NCBI GenBank assembly: GCA_043801855.1
Contig: JAZDLQ010000042.1
Coordinates: 1-50,080 of the forward strand
Reading direction: 5' to 3'
DNA length: 50,080 nucleotides
From: CAYTWW01 sp043801855
GTDB taxonomy: Archaea > Nanobdellota > Nanobdellia > Woesearchaeales > GW2011-AR15
This document shows positions 35,308 to 43,080 of this stretch, in pieces. The position numbers were made by a program, and so were the translations under genes. The notes under the pieces are model-generated. The model was given only the letters and a program-made list of their open reading frames with translations, had not been told where the DNA came from and made no database searches. The stretch's first letter is position 1, and each line of letters starts with the position of its first letter.

Positions 35308-36000
35308 GTGGTTTATTTGAAATATTCAATAATTGTTCCAATGTATAATGAGGAAAAGCGATTTAATTCTTTTATTCCTAAATTAAGCAATTTTCTTTCA
35401 AAAAACCTAAAAGATTACGAACTAATTTTTGTAAACGATGGCTCAAAAGACAGAACCCTTGAGATTCTAAAACGTTTAGAATGCAAAAATAAAGTAATTG
35501 TGACCTATCAAGTGAATCATGGTAAAGGATACGCTGTCAAAAAGGGAATATTAAGTGCAAAAGGCGATTATATTTTATTTATTGATGCAGACGGCTCAAT
35601 TCCTACACAAGAAATTCCAAGAATGTTTGAAAAACTAAAAAATTATGATGTTGTAATCGGTGACAGGGAACAGGCAAGATCAGTTGTGAAACGTTCATTT
35701 ACACGAAAAATAACCTCTTTTTTATTCAATAATTACTCGCGTTTGCTTTTTGATACTAATGTAATAGACCACTTGTGCGGATTTAAGGGCTTCAGGAGAA
35801 AAGTTGCACTTTCACTTTTTAAAAATCTAAAATCAAACAGATGGATATTTGATGTGGAAATTCTCTGCAAAATAAAAAAAGAAGGATACAGCCTTTATCG
35901 GTTGCCTATAAATTGGATTCATAAAGGAGATTCGAAGATGAAGTTTCTTGATCCACTAAAGATATTTTTTGATCTGATTAACCTGAGGATGAAAATATAA
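35308..36000 (+). CDS. GT2 polyprenyl-phosphate sugar synthase (DPM1/ALG5-like)
   Basis: The 230-residue GT2 enzyme has IIVPMYNEEKRF, FVNDGSKDRT, NHGKGYAVKKGIL and FIDADGS as the metal motif, then the family block DHLCGFKGFRR. It would make a dolichyl-phosphate sugar, the donor needed by the GT-C enzymes in this window. I keep GTG 35308 as the start because TTATATAAAT around 35278-35287 lies about 26 bases upstream; TTG 35317 is an alternative. Confidence 0.87.
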   Translation: MVYLKYSIIVPMYNEEKRFNSFIPKLSNFLSKNLKDYELIFVNDGSKDRTLEILKRLECKNKVIVTYQVNHGKGYAVKKGILSAKGDYILFIDADGSIPTQEIPRMFEKLKNYDVVIGDREQARSVVKRSFTRKITSFLFNNYSRLLFDTNVIDHLCGFKGFRRKVALSLFKNLKSNRWIFDVEILCKIKKEGYSLYRLPINWIHKGDSKMKFLDPLKIFFDLINLRMKI

Positions 36001-36012
36001 TTTCAATGCAAA

Positions 36013-37416
36013 ATGAACAAAAACAATCTCATTAATTTTTTCAACAATCAAGCCAAAGACAGAAAAAAATGGCTTTCAAAGGGAAAGTACTATTATGATC
36101 TTCTTGGAAAGCAAATTAAATTTTTGATTCCACCAAATTCAAGTATTCTCGAGATTGGCTGTGGCACAGGAGAAATGCTGTCTATGTTAAAGCCAATACA
36201 TGGCGTAGGCATTGATTTTTCTCCTGAAATGATTAAGATTGCAAAAAAAAAATTCAAAAACCTTAAGTTTTTTTGTGCAGATGCACACGATTATATCCTT
36301 GATGAAAAATTTGATTATATTCTAATATCAGATACAATTGGATATTTTGACGATATACAGACAGTATTTGCAAATATAAGAAAAAACTGCAACTCGAAAA
36401 CAAGAATTATTATTACATATTACAACTTCTTATGGGAACCAATAATACGGTTAACTGAGCGCCTTGGCCTTAAAATGAAGCAGCCTTTTTCTTCATGGCT
36501 AACTAAACAAGATATAGAAAATTTACTAAATGTTGAAGGCTTTGAAGTTATTAAAGATGAGCAGGCAATAATATTTCCTAAACGTTTGCCTTTGCTTTCA
36601 GATATGTTAAACAGGTATGTTGCAAGATTTCCTCTACTTAATAAGCTTTGTCTAGTCAATTATTATGTTGCAAGAAAAGTATCTGAAGATAATAAAGAAT
36701 ATTCTGTATCAGTTGTGATTCCGGCAAGAAATGAGGCTGGAAATATTGAGGAAGCAATAAAACGGACCCCTAATCTTGGGAGCCATACTGAAATAATATT
36801 TATCGAGGGAAACTCAAAAGACAATACCTTTGATGAAATAGTAAGATTAACTAAAAAGTATAGTAATAAAGATATTAAATATGCTATTCAGAAAGGTAAA
36901 GGAAAAGGAGACGCAGTTCGTCTTGGATTCTCTATGGCAAAAGGAGACGTACTGATGATTCTGGATGCAGATTTAACAGTCCCACCAGAAGATTTACCTA
37001 AATTCTATAATGCAATTGCCAGAAATAAAGGTGAATTTATTAACGGCTCAAGGCTTGTTTACCCAATGGAAAAGCAATCTATGCAGACACTTAATCTTAT
37101 TGGAAACAAGGCATTTAGCCTTATGTTTACATGGCTTCTTGGCCAGCGTTTCAGAGATACGCTCTGCGGAACAAAAGTATTATTCAAAGAAGATTATAAT
37201 AAAATTGTAAAGAACAGGTCATATTTTGGCAATTTTGACCCATTCGGAGATTTTGACTTAATTTTTGGGGCATCAAAACTAAACCTTAAAATTGTAGAAA
37301 TACCGATTAGATACAAAGAAAGAACTTATGGCACAACCAATATTAGCAGATTCAGGCATGGCTGGCTTTTAATAAAAATGTGTGTTTTTGCAATGAGGAA
37401 AATAAAATTCGTATGA
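36013..37416 (+). CDS. Fusion of SAM methyltransferase and GT2 glycosyltransferase
   Basis: Residues 1-210 are a class I methyltransferase (SILEIGCGTGEMLSML, HGVGIDFSPEM, FDYILISDTIGYF). Residues 228-467 are a GT2 domain of the polyprenyl-phosphate sugar synthase type (VSVVIPARNEAGNIEEA, FIEGNSKDNT in place of the usual DDGS, LDADLTVPPEDL, DTLCGTKV). There is no stop or low-complexity break between them. One protein may therefore methylate and transfer, or make a lipid-linked sugar and modify it. An in-frame A10 tract lies at 36243-36252. Confidence 0.87.
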   Translation: MNKNNLINFFNNQAKDRKKWLSKGKYYYDLLGKQIKFLIPPNSSILEIGCGTGEMLSMLKPIHGVGIDFSPEMIKIAKKKFKNLKFFCADAHDYILDEKFDYILISDTIGYFDDIQTVFANIRKNCNSKTRIIITYYNFLWEPIIRLTERLGLKMKQPFSSWLTKQDIENLLNVEGFEVIKDEQAIIFPKRLPLLSDMLNRYVARFPLLNKLCLVNYYVARKVSEDNKEYSVSVVIPARNEAGNIEEAIKRTPNLGSHTEIIFIEGNSKDNTFDEIVRLTKKYSNKDIKYAIQKGKGKGDAVRLGFSMAKGDVLMILDADLTVPPEDLPKFYNAIARNKGEFINGSRLVYPMEKQSMQTLNLIGNKAFSLMFTWLLGQRFRDTLCGTKVLFKEDYNKIVKNRSYFGNFDPFGDFDLIFGASKLNLKIVEIPIRYKERTYGTTNISRFRHGWLLIKMCVFAMRKIKFV

Positions 37417-37519
37417 ACCGTTTCATTGTTTGTGTTTAGATCTTATCAATGAAGCAGAAAGTAAATCTAGAATGAACTAGCCCTACATTTAAATATTACT
37501 CTTATATCTTTGTAGCTGC

Positions 37520-38926
37520 ATGAATATACATTTTAAAAACATTACAAAGAAAGCACTTTGCATAATCATTAGTGGCCAATGCCTTTTTTTTTTAATAATT
37601 GCTTTTTTGCATATGACATATCCTTATGATCTGACTTATAATGAAGGCTACAATCTTGCTAGGGCAAGGATGGTTCTTGATGGAAAACCATATCCAAATC
37701 CAGAACTAAGCCCTTTTATTCCAAATCTTTATCCGCCGGTTTACTTCATTCTTTCAGGTTTTCTTGTTTTATTTTTTGGAATTGCTCTTTTTCCTTTGCG
37801 CTTAATCAGTATAGTTTCCTGTCTAATAATCTTATTTTTTTTATATAAGATAATTAAAAAAACCAATGGAAATACACTTGTTGCAGCTCTTTTTATCACT
37901 AATCCTCTTGCTGTCATGTATTTTGTGGCAATACCAGATTATCTTGCAATAATGTTTTCTTTAGTTGGGTTATATTTGTTTTTTATTGGCAAGCCAAATT
38001 ATGTTTATATTCCTTTTTTCGTACTCGCTTTTTTTACAAAACAAAACGCAGTAATCGGGTTTTGTGCAGTAATGCTTTATTTGCTATTAAAATGCAAAAT
38101 AAAGGAATTCGCCGTTAATGCACTATTTTTTTCAGTGATTTTAGCTTTAATTATTTATTATCTATCTTACATTACAAAGGGGGAATTTTTACAGCAGGTA
38201 TTCCTAAATACTCTGGAGCAACAAAAGTCACTAAGCCAATATTTATTTTTTATTGCTTTTGTCTTTGCACTTTTCTATCCTTTCTTTATTGCAGCAAATA
38301 ATTCAGTCAGAAAGCCAAAAACTCTTTTTTCAATCTATTTTTTCCTTTCTATTTTGTCAGCATTATTTTTTTTGTCAAAGCGCGGGAGCGATATGAATTA
38401 TTTTTTTGAGCCGATAATTGCAACAGTAATTATGAGTGCGCAAACTAAAGAAAATAAAGGATTTCTTTTTTATTCAATAGCCACGGTCTTTATTACATTG
38501 TTTTTGTTTACAAGCATAAATCATCCTTTGTTTGTGCCTGTTTCGTCTATCAGGGAAACTGACAATGCCTTGTCAACAATAATTCAAAAAAAAGAAGGAG
38601 ATATGATAATAATAGGCAAAGCTGGGCTTGTTCAAATGAACAACAAAACACCAATATATGAGGAGTTTGAAATGGGTGAACGCTTTAATTCAGGCAAGTG
38701 GGATGCAAAAGAATTTGACTGCAGCAGGCTTAGTGTGGTTGCATATAAGAAGAATGCATCTGCATTCAGAGGAATGTTTAATCCGTTAAATTTAGTCTAT
38801 GACAGAATAAAAGAATTTCATCTGATAAAACCTATTGAAGAATGCATTAGTTCTTTTGATAAAAAGACAGTAGGTAATTATTTAGTTTATGAGAAGAGAG
38901 ATATTGATAATTATATTTTAGCCTAG
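37520..38926 (+). CDS. GT-C glycosyltransferase-like polytopic membrane protein
   Basis: The 468-residue protein has about ten membrane helices. After the first helix comes the loop YPYDLTYNEGYNLARARMVLDGKPYPN, with the acidic residue expected for GT-C lipid-phosphosugar enzymes of the ArnT/PMT type. Near residue 180 it reads FFTKQNAVIGF, and the C-terminus is soluble. It would use a dolichyl-linked sugar on the outer face. A TATA-like TTATAT about 28 bases before ATG suggests leaderless transcription. It contains an in-frame T10 tract at 37584-37593. Confidence 0.75.
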   Translation: MNIHFKNITKKALCIIISGQCLFFLIIAFLHMTYPYDLTYNEGYNLARARMVLDGKPYPNPELSPFIPNLYPPVYFILSGFLVLFFGIALFPLRLISIVSCLIILFFLYKIIKKTNGNTLVAALFITNPLAVMYFVAIPDYLAIMFSLVGLYLFFIGKPNYVYIPFFVLAFFTKQNAVIGFCAVMLYLLLKCKIKEFAVNALFFSVILALIIYYLSYITKGEFLQQVFLNTLEQQKSLSQYLFFIAFVFALFYPFFIAANNSVRKPKTLFSIYFFLSILSALFFLSKRGSDMNYFFEPIIATVIMSAQTKENKGFLFYSIATVFITLFLFTSINHPLFVPVSSIRETDNALSTIIQKKEGDMIIIGKAGLVQMNNKTPIYEEFEMGERFNSGKWDAKEFDCSRLSVVAYKKNASAFRGMFNPLNLVYDRIKEFHLIKPIEECISSFDKKTVGNYLVYEKRDIDNYILA

Positions 38927-38958
38927 AAAAGAATATAAATATACTTTCATACCAATCA

Positions 38959-39753
38959 ATGATGTCATACGTATCATTTAACGGAAAATTAATAGATGAA
39001 AAAGAAGCAGTTATTCCTGTTAATGACAAAGCATATTTTTTTGATTTTTCAGTATATTCTTCATTAAAAGTGATTCAGGGCAGGATTTTTTTTCCCGAAT
39101 ACCATGTTGAACGGCTTTTAGAATCTGCTGCTATTCTTGATTTAAGGCACCAATTCAAAAAAGAAGAGATTGTGTCATATTTGCATGAGGTTGTATTAAA
39201 AAATAACTTGAATGATGCATTTTTACGAATTGTTTTAATAGGAGATGCCTCGCAAAATAAGGAAGCAAAATTATACATCTTCCCTCTGACTGGTGTGCAT
39301 TATTATCCTTCTAAATTATACAATAAAGGAGTAAAAGTAGTTACTTATAATGGAGAGCGAAGGTTTCCAGAATCAAAAACAAAAGACTTATTGCTAAGTT
39401 TTCTTGCATTTAGAAAAGCAGAAGAAAATAATGCAATTGAAGCTCTTCTAATAGATAGGGAAGGATATGTTCGTGAAGGCACAAGAAGCAATTTTTTTGC
39501 GATAAAAGAAAATAAATTAATAACCCCGCCAAAAGAAAAGATACTTGAAGGAATAACTAAAAAGATAATTTTTGATTTATGCGATAGCTTATTTGAAATT
39601 GTAGAAGAAGATATTCCTTTTTCAAACCTACATGGATATGATGAGCTATTTATTACAAGTACACTTTTTAATATTCTTCCAGTAAGCCAGATAGATGATG
39701 ATATTTTTACTTCAGACTTTTCAAAGACAAAAAAAAATACAACATTTGTTTAA
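38959..39753 (+). CDS. Class IV aminotransferase (branched-chain/D-amino-acid type)
   Basis: The 264-residue PLP enzyme matches fold type IV: VSFNGKLIDEKEAVIPVNDKAYFF at the N-terminus, then a PLP lysine region in ESKTKDLLLSFLAFRKA, EALLIDREGYVREGTRSNFF and ILEGITKKII. Candidates are branched-chain aminotransferase, D-alanine aminotransferase or aminodeoxychorismate lyase; motifs do not separate them. Two ATGs (38959, 38962) sit about 25 bases after a TATA-like ATATAAATAT. It could supply amino acids rather than belong to the glycan pathway. Confidence 0.87.
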   Translation: MMSYVSFNGKLIDEKEAVIPVNDKAYFFDFSVYSSLKVIQGRIFFPEYHVERLLESAAILDLRHQFKKEEIVSYLHEVVLKNNLNDAFLRIVLIGDASQNKEAKLYIFPLTGVHYYPSKLYNKGVKVVTYNGERRFPESKTKDLLLSFLAFRKAEENNAIEALLIDREGYVREGTRSNFFAIKENKLITPPKEKILEGITKKIIFDLCDSLFEIVEEDIPFSNLHGYDELFITSTLFNILPVSQIDDDIFTSDFSKTKKNTTFV

Positions 39754-39786
39754 AGAATATTATAACAAAAACGTTTTAGGAAAAAA

Positions 39787-40035
39787 CTAACTGCCGCAAC
39801 AACCACTACGACAAGATCCGCTGCTACATGAGCCACCACAGCTTCCAGAACTGTTTTCTGGCCTTATTTCCTGGCTGCCTGACTTCCCAGCGATATTACA
39901 GCAATATTTTTCAGTAAAATCATTTGACCCGCAGCCACAAATCAGATGTTTAGCTTTATCTTCTTTTTGTGAAAATGAACAAAACAATTCTTCAATTTTT
40001 CCGCATTTTGCGCAAATGTATTTATATATTGGCAT
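39787..40035 (-). CDS. FmdB-like zinc-ribbon protein with Cys-rich tail
   Basis: The 82-residue protein starts MPIYKYICAKCGKIEE, the FmdB/CxxC zinc-ribbon form, with a second pair CGCG. The last 24 residues are glycine, serine and cysteine repeats (SGSCGGSC, SGSCRSGCC) with six Cys. Such a tail suggests metal binding beyond the ribbon. It is the last gene of the minus-strand group. Confidence 0.75.
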   Translation of the reverse strand: MPIYKYICAKCGKIEELFCSFSQKEDKAKHLICGCGSNDFTEKYCCNIAGKSGSQEIRPENSSGSCGGSCSSGSCRSGCCGS

Positions 40036-40079
40036 AAGAAAATAAAAAAGAAATTTGTTTTTAAAGACTTCTTTTATTT

Positions 40080-41339
40080 TTATACATAAATTGTAAAGTT
40101 AGTAAAAACATAAGATGCAAATACAACAAGATACCCTACAAGCCATATCGTAAAATTCCACTTTCTCATATCATTGCCAGCAAATGGAGCCATTGGGAAA
40201 AACTCAATAAAAACTGCCATTATGCAATAGACAAATATCATCTGCATGACAAGGCTTGGGACAAAAATATTTATCACATATGCGATAAAGCCTGCAATAA
40301 ATGTTACTAATGAAATCAAAAAAGCAAGCTTCCCAAATTTCTTTTCATCAGTAATTGTATCGTCAACAAGAGTGTAAGATACAAGTGAAAAAGTATTTCC
40401 TAAATATGTACTGATTAAAGTAAGCGCTGCGCCAAATGGCCAAAGCATATACTCTGTTTTTATTTTTTGCTTAAAGCATATCGCTTGCCTAAAAAGCTCA
40501 CGAATAAGAGTTACTGCTGCAACAATCACAAAATTAAGCAAAAGCATCTTGACAAATTCAGGCAAGTTCTTCGACCATGCAAAGCTCATTGTAACTGAAA
40601 AAATAAGGATTGAAAGAATCAGTGCAATTATTTCATTTCTTGAAAGAAGCTTATGGATCTTAAGTTCACGGTTCTTTTTATGTTCAGACACTTTCTTGTC
40701 TTTTGTTGCCCTGCCAAGAACTTTTGATGATACAAAATCATTGAATAGGCTCATCAATGTTTTTCCAATTATGCTCCAAAGATAAAGAAGCAAAACACTT
40801 GCTGTTGTAGCAGCAATTGGAACATATTTTTTATCAATGATTTTGCTTAAAGGAGACTTTGAAACAGCGCTGTTTTCATTATTTTCTACTTCTTTTTCTG
40901 AGTAGATTATAAGTGCCTTATCATTATTTCCAGTAATAACATATTCCAAAATTAAAGGAGAATATCTACTAGTATTTTTTTTTACATCTTCACCCAAAAT
41001 CTTTTTTGACATAATATTTGTTTTTTCACTCCCTAGAAGAATCAGTGTTTTGCCGTTATATGGCATATTTTTAGATGCAATCTCATCATTTTCAACTTCA
41101 ATTGCCTGCATTATCTGAATGTTTGATTTGATCAGATTAAATAAAATCTTATCCTCAACACTGATTTTTTTGCCTGTTACAATCAATACGTTTTCATGCT
41201 CTACATCATTAAAAAAATCAGTTACATCGCTGCTCGCTGACTCAATTTTTTGTTTTATGTCTTCTGCGTTTGCAAAACTTATAAGAATAAAAAAAGTAAA
41301 AAGTAACACTAGATATTGCTTTGTCTTTGTCTTTGAAAT
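40080..41339 (-). CDS. Secreted S-layer-type domain plus degenerate site-2 protease-like membrane domain
   Basis: Numbered from GTG 41309: signal peptide 1-15 (ANA|E); residues 38-145 resemble the archaeal S-layer Rossmann-like unit (NVLIVTGKKISVEDKILF, KTLILLGSEKTN, KALIIYSEKEV). Then come about seven membrane helices. The second part aligns by eye with M50 site-2 proteases: TLIRELFRQ stands where LxHELxH is expected (H to R twice at 270 and 274), then KTEYMLWPFGA, and FFPMAPFAGND replaces NxxPxxPLDG. It is probably a non-cleaving relative. Start: an ATT at 41339, six bases after GGGGTGA (41346-41352), adds MSKTKTKQYL and gives the basic signal-peptide head that GTG 41309 lacks. Confidence 0.62.
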   Translation of the reverse strand: MSKTKTKQYLVLLFTFFILISFANAEDIKQKIESASSDVTDFFNDVEHENVLIVTGKKISVEDKILFNLIKSNIQIMQAIEVENDEIASKNMPYNGKTLILLGSEKTNIMSKKILGEDVKKNTSRYSPLILEYVITGNNDKALIIYSEKEVENNENSAVSKSPLSKIIDKKYVPIAATTASVLLLYLWSIIGKTLMSLFNDFVSSKVLGRATKDKKVSEHKKNRELKIHKLLSRNEIIALILSILIFSVTMSFAWSKNLPEFVKMLLLNFVIVAAVTLIRELFRQAICFKQKIKTEYMLWPFGAALTLISTYLGNTFSLVSYTLVDDTITDEKKFGKLAFLISLVTFIAGFIAYVINIFVPSLVMQMIFVYCIMAVFIEFFPMAPFAGNDMRKWNFTIWLVGYLVVFASYVFTNFTIYV

Positions 41340-41397
41340 ATTTATTCACCCCACTCAATAATAGTTTAATTGTTTTTTTATTTAAACTTAATTAAAT

Positions 41398-42327
41398 TTA
41401 TTCAACCAGTTCAACTGAATCTATTTTTCCGTCACCATCAAGATCATATCCATGCACAACACAGTAAAATTCAGGAAGATTTGCATATCTTGTAATGATT
41501 AAATCGATTTCTCTTGTGATTGCCATAACAGCAACTTTTGTCCCGATAAATCTGATTCCTGCAAGAACAAGAATCGAAAAATCTTTGTTAAAAGGATTTC
41601 TTATTTTTGCAATCAATCCTATTGAGTCTTCAGTATAAGTGCTTTTTTTAGTGATTATTCCCCATGGCTCTTTATCTGAGAATTTTGCAGGAAGATAATT
41701 GTTGATTTCAGCACATATTAGGTTTGTTACTGGCCCTCCGACAACTATTAGGTTTCTGCTATCTTTTAAATCAACATCAACATCAAGTTTTGTTGCAAAC
41801 TCTTTAGTCAATTCACAGTACTTTCCAAGAAATACACCAAGGTCAATTGCGTAGTGGCCGTCTCTTGCCCTTGCTTTAAATGGACCGTGCGGGTCAGGGC
41901 TTCCAACAACAATATTTGCAGATAAATTTCCTTCTCTGATAAAATCAGATAGGAAATTTGCTGTTTTTTCATTCTCTTTTTTTGATATCTCAACAAAAGG
42001 CTTCCAGTTTTCAGCAAACGAGACTGCAAAACTTAAGCATTTTGGAGAGAATTTTTTAGCTGTTGTTCCCCTTATCTCTTTTCTCTCGGTAACTTCTAAT
42101 ATACCAGTATTTGTCATCTGCTTGATATGATAATATACTTTTTGCTCATGCATCTTAAGCTCTTTTGCAATCTCAGCCGGGTACATTGGCTTTTTAGCAA
42201 GCATTTGAACGATTTTTAGGCGTATTGGGTGATCTATTATTTTGAGTGCAGAAGGGTTGTCAACTAAAAGTAAATCTGTATAATAATACTTTTTATCAGT
42301 TTCTCTAAGAAGATATGTTTTATCCAT
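41398..42327 (-). CDS. Winged-helix regulator with S-layer-type domain and EF-hand
   Basis: From ATG 42327 (309 residues) the protein has an ArsR-like winged helix (KIIDHPIRLKIVQMLAKKP, EIAKELKMHEQKVYYHIKQM). A conserved middle region follows (IVVGSPDPHGPFKARARDGHY), then NLIVVGGPVTNLICAEI, which recalls the NLIVVGGP motif of archaeal S-layer proteins, and VLAGIRFIGTKVA. The C-terminus carries a complete EF-hand loop, DLDGDGKIDSVE. It has no signal peptide, so the S-layer-like part should be cytoplasmic. An S-layer-type unit is also seen in the membrane protein encoded next. The operon faces glmM across a region with four copies of one palindrome. Confidence 0.72.
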   Translation of the reverse strand: MDKTYLLRETDKKYYYTDLLLVDNPSALKIIDHPIRLKIVQMLAKKPMYPAEIAKELKMHEQKVYYHIKQMTNTGILEVTERKEIRGTTAKKFSPKCLSFAVSFAENWKPFVEISKKENEKTANFLSDFIREGNLSANIVVGSPDPHGPFKARARDGHYAIDLGVFLGKYCELTKEFATKLDVDVDLKDSRNLIVVGGPVTNLICAEINNYLPAKFSDKEPWGIITKKSTYTEDSIGLIAKIRNPFNKDFSILVLAGIRFIGTKVAVMAITREIDLIITRYANLPEFYCVVHGYDLDGDGKIDSVELVE

Positions 42328-42328
42328 T

Positions 42329-42820
42329 TTATACGTTAGCAAGCTTTTTTAAGTTATCTCCAGTAACTCGATATACCGTCCATTCGGTCATTGGCTTTGC
42401 TCCCAATTTTTTATAGAATTCAATTGAAGGAGTATTCCAGTCAAGACATGCCCATTCAAATCTACCACATCCTCTTTTTTTTGCAATTTTTGCCAAATGC
42501 ATTAAAAGAGCTTTTCCGTATCCTTTGCCGCGGCAATCTGGTGTTACGTATAAATCTTCTAAATAAAGGCCAGGCTTTCCAAGCCATGTTGAATAATTAT
42601 GAAAAAACAATGCAAATCCAACCGGCTTTTTTCCATCATATCCAATAACGCATTCAGCGTATTTTTTCTTTCCAAATAATGTGTTTTCAAGTTGTTTTTT
42701 TGTTGCTTTTGCTTCATGTAGAGCTTTTTCATATTCTGCAAGCTCTCTAATAAATCCAAGAATAATAGGAACGTCTTTTTTTGTTGCATTTCTAATTGTA
42801 AAATTGTTTTTGTCAATCAT
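42329..42820 (-). CDS. GNAT-family N-acetyltransferase
   Basis: The 163-residue protein has the GNAT order: FTIRNATKKDVPIILGFI at the start, LYLEDLYVTPDCRGKGYGKALL with the acetyl-CoA loop (RGKGYG), then WACLDWNTPSIEFYKKLGA. It resembles spermidine/diamine acetyltransferase-like GNATs. ATG 42820 is chosen for the GGTGA five bases upstream (42826-42830). It ends one base before the regulator start. Confidence 0.87.
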   Translation of the reverse strand: MIDKNNFTIRNATKKDVPIILGFIRELAEYEKALHEAKATKKQLENTLFGKKKYAECVIGYDGKKPVGFALFFHNYSTWLGKPGLYLEDLYVTPDCRGKGYGKALLMHLAKIAKKRGCGRFEWACLDWNTPSIEFYKKLGAKPMTEWTVYRVTGDNLKKLANV

Positions 42821-42891
42821 ATTTTTCACCAAGTGCTAAATTCGTATTATTATAATATTTCTTATAATATTTTTATACTTTTCTATAATTA

Positions 42892-42936
42892 ACAAATTTG
42901 TAAAATAACTAAAAATGTGTTATTTTACAAATTTGT
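42892..42936. promoter_or_regulatory. 18-base perfect inverted repeat holding two ACAAATTTGT palindromes
   Basis: The arms 42892-42909 and 42919-42936 are perfect complements over 18 bases with a nine-base spacer. Each contains the 10-base palindrome ACAAATTTGT (42892-42901 and 42927-42936). The repeat lies just upstream of a TATA-like stretch (about 42868-42880) that would drive the leftward GNAT-regulator operon. The gap 42833-43080 holds no gene. Confidence 0.65.
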
Positions 42937-43054
42937 GGATATTAAGCACTTTAAATATAAAATTAAACTTAATTTTATCTTTTTTTCTAAAAATAAGAAA
43001 AATTATACCTTTTTTGTAAAAAAGTTATAATTTTGTTATGAATTAAATATATAA

Positions 43055-43077
43055 ACAAATTTGTGTAACAAATTTGT
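43055..43077. promoter_or_regulatory. Two more ACAAATTTGT palindromes at the glmM transcription start
   Basis: ACAAATTTGT occurs at 43055-43064 and 43068-43077, 13 bases apart. They lie between the TATA-like TAAATATATAAA (about 43044-43055) and the ATG at 43081, a place where a bound repressor would block glmM. The second copy shares 15 bases, including the following AAAAT, with the first arm of the distant inverted repeat. Confidence 0.65.
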
Positions 43078-43080
43078 AAA

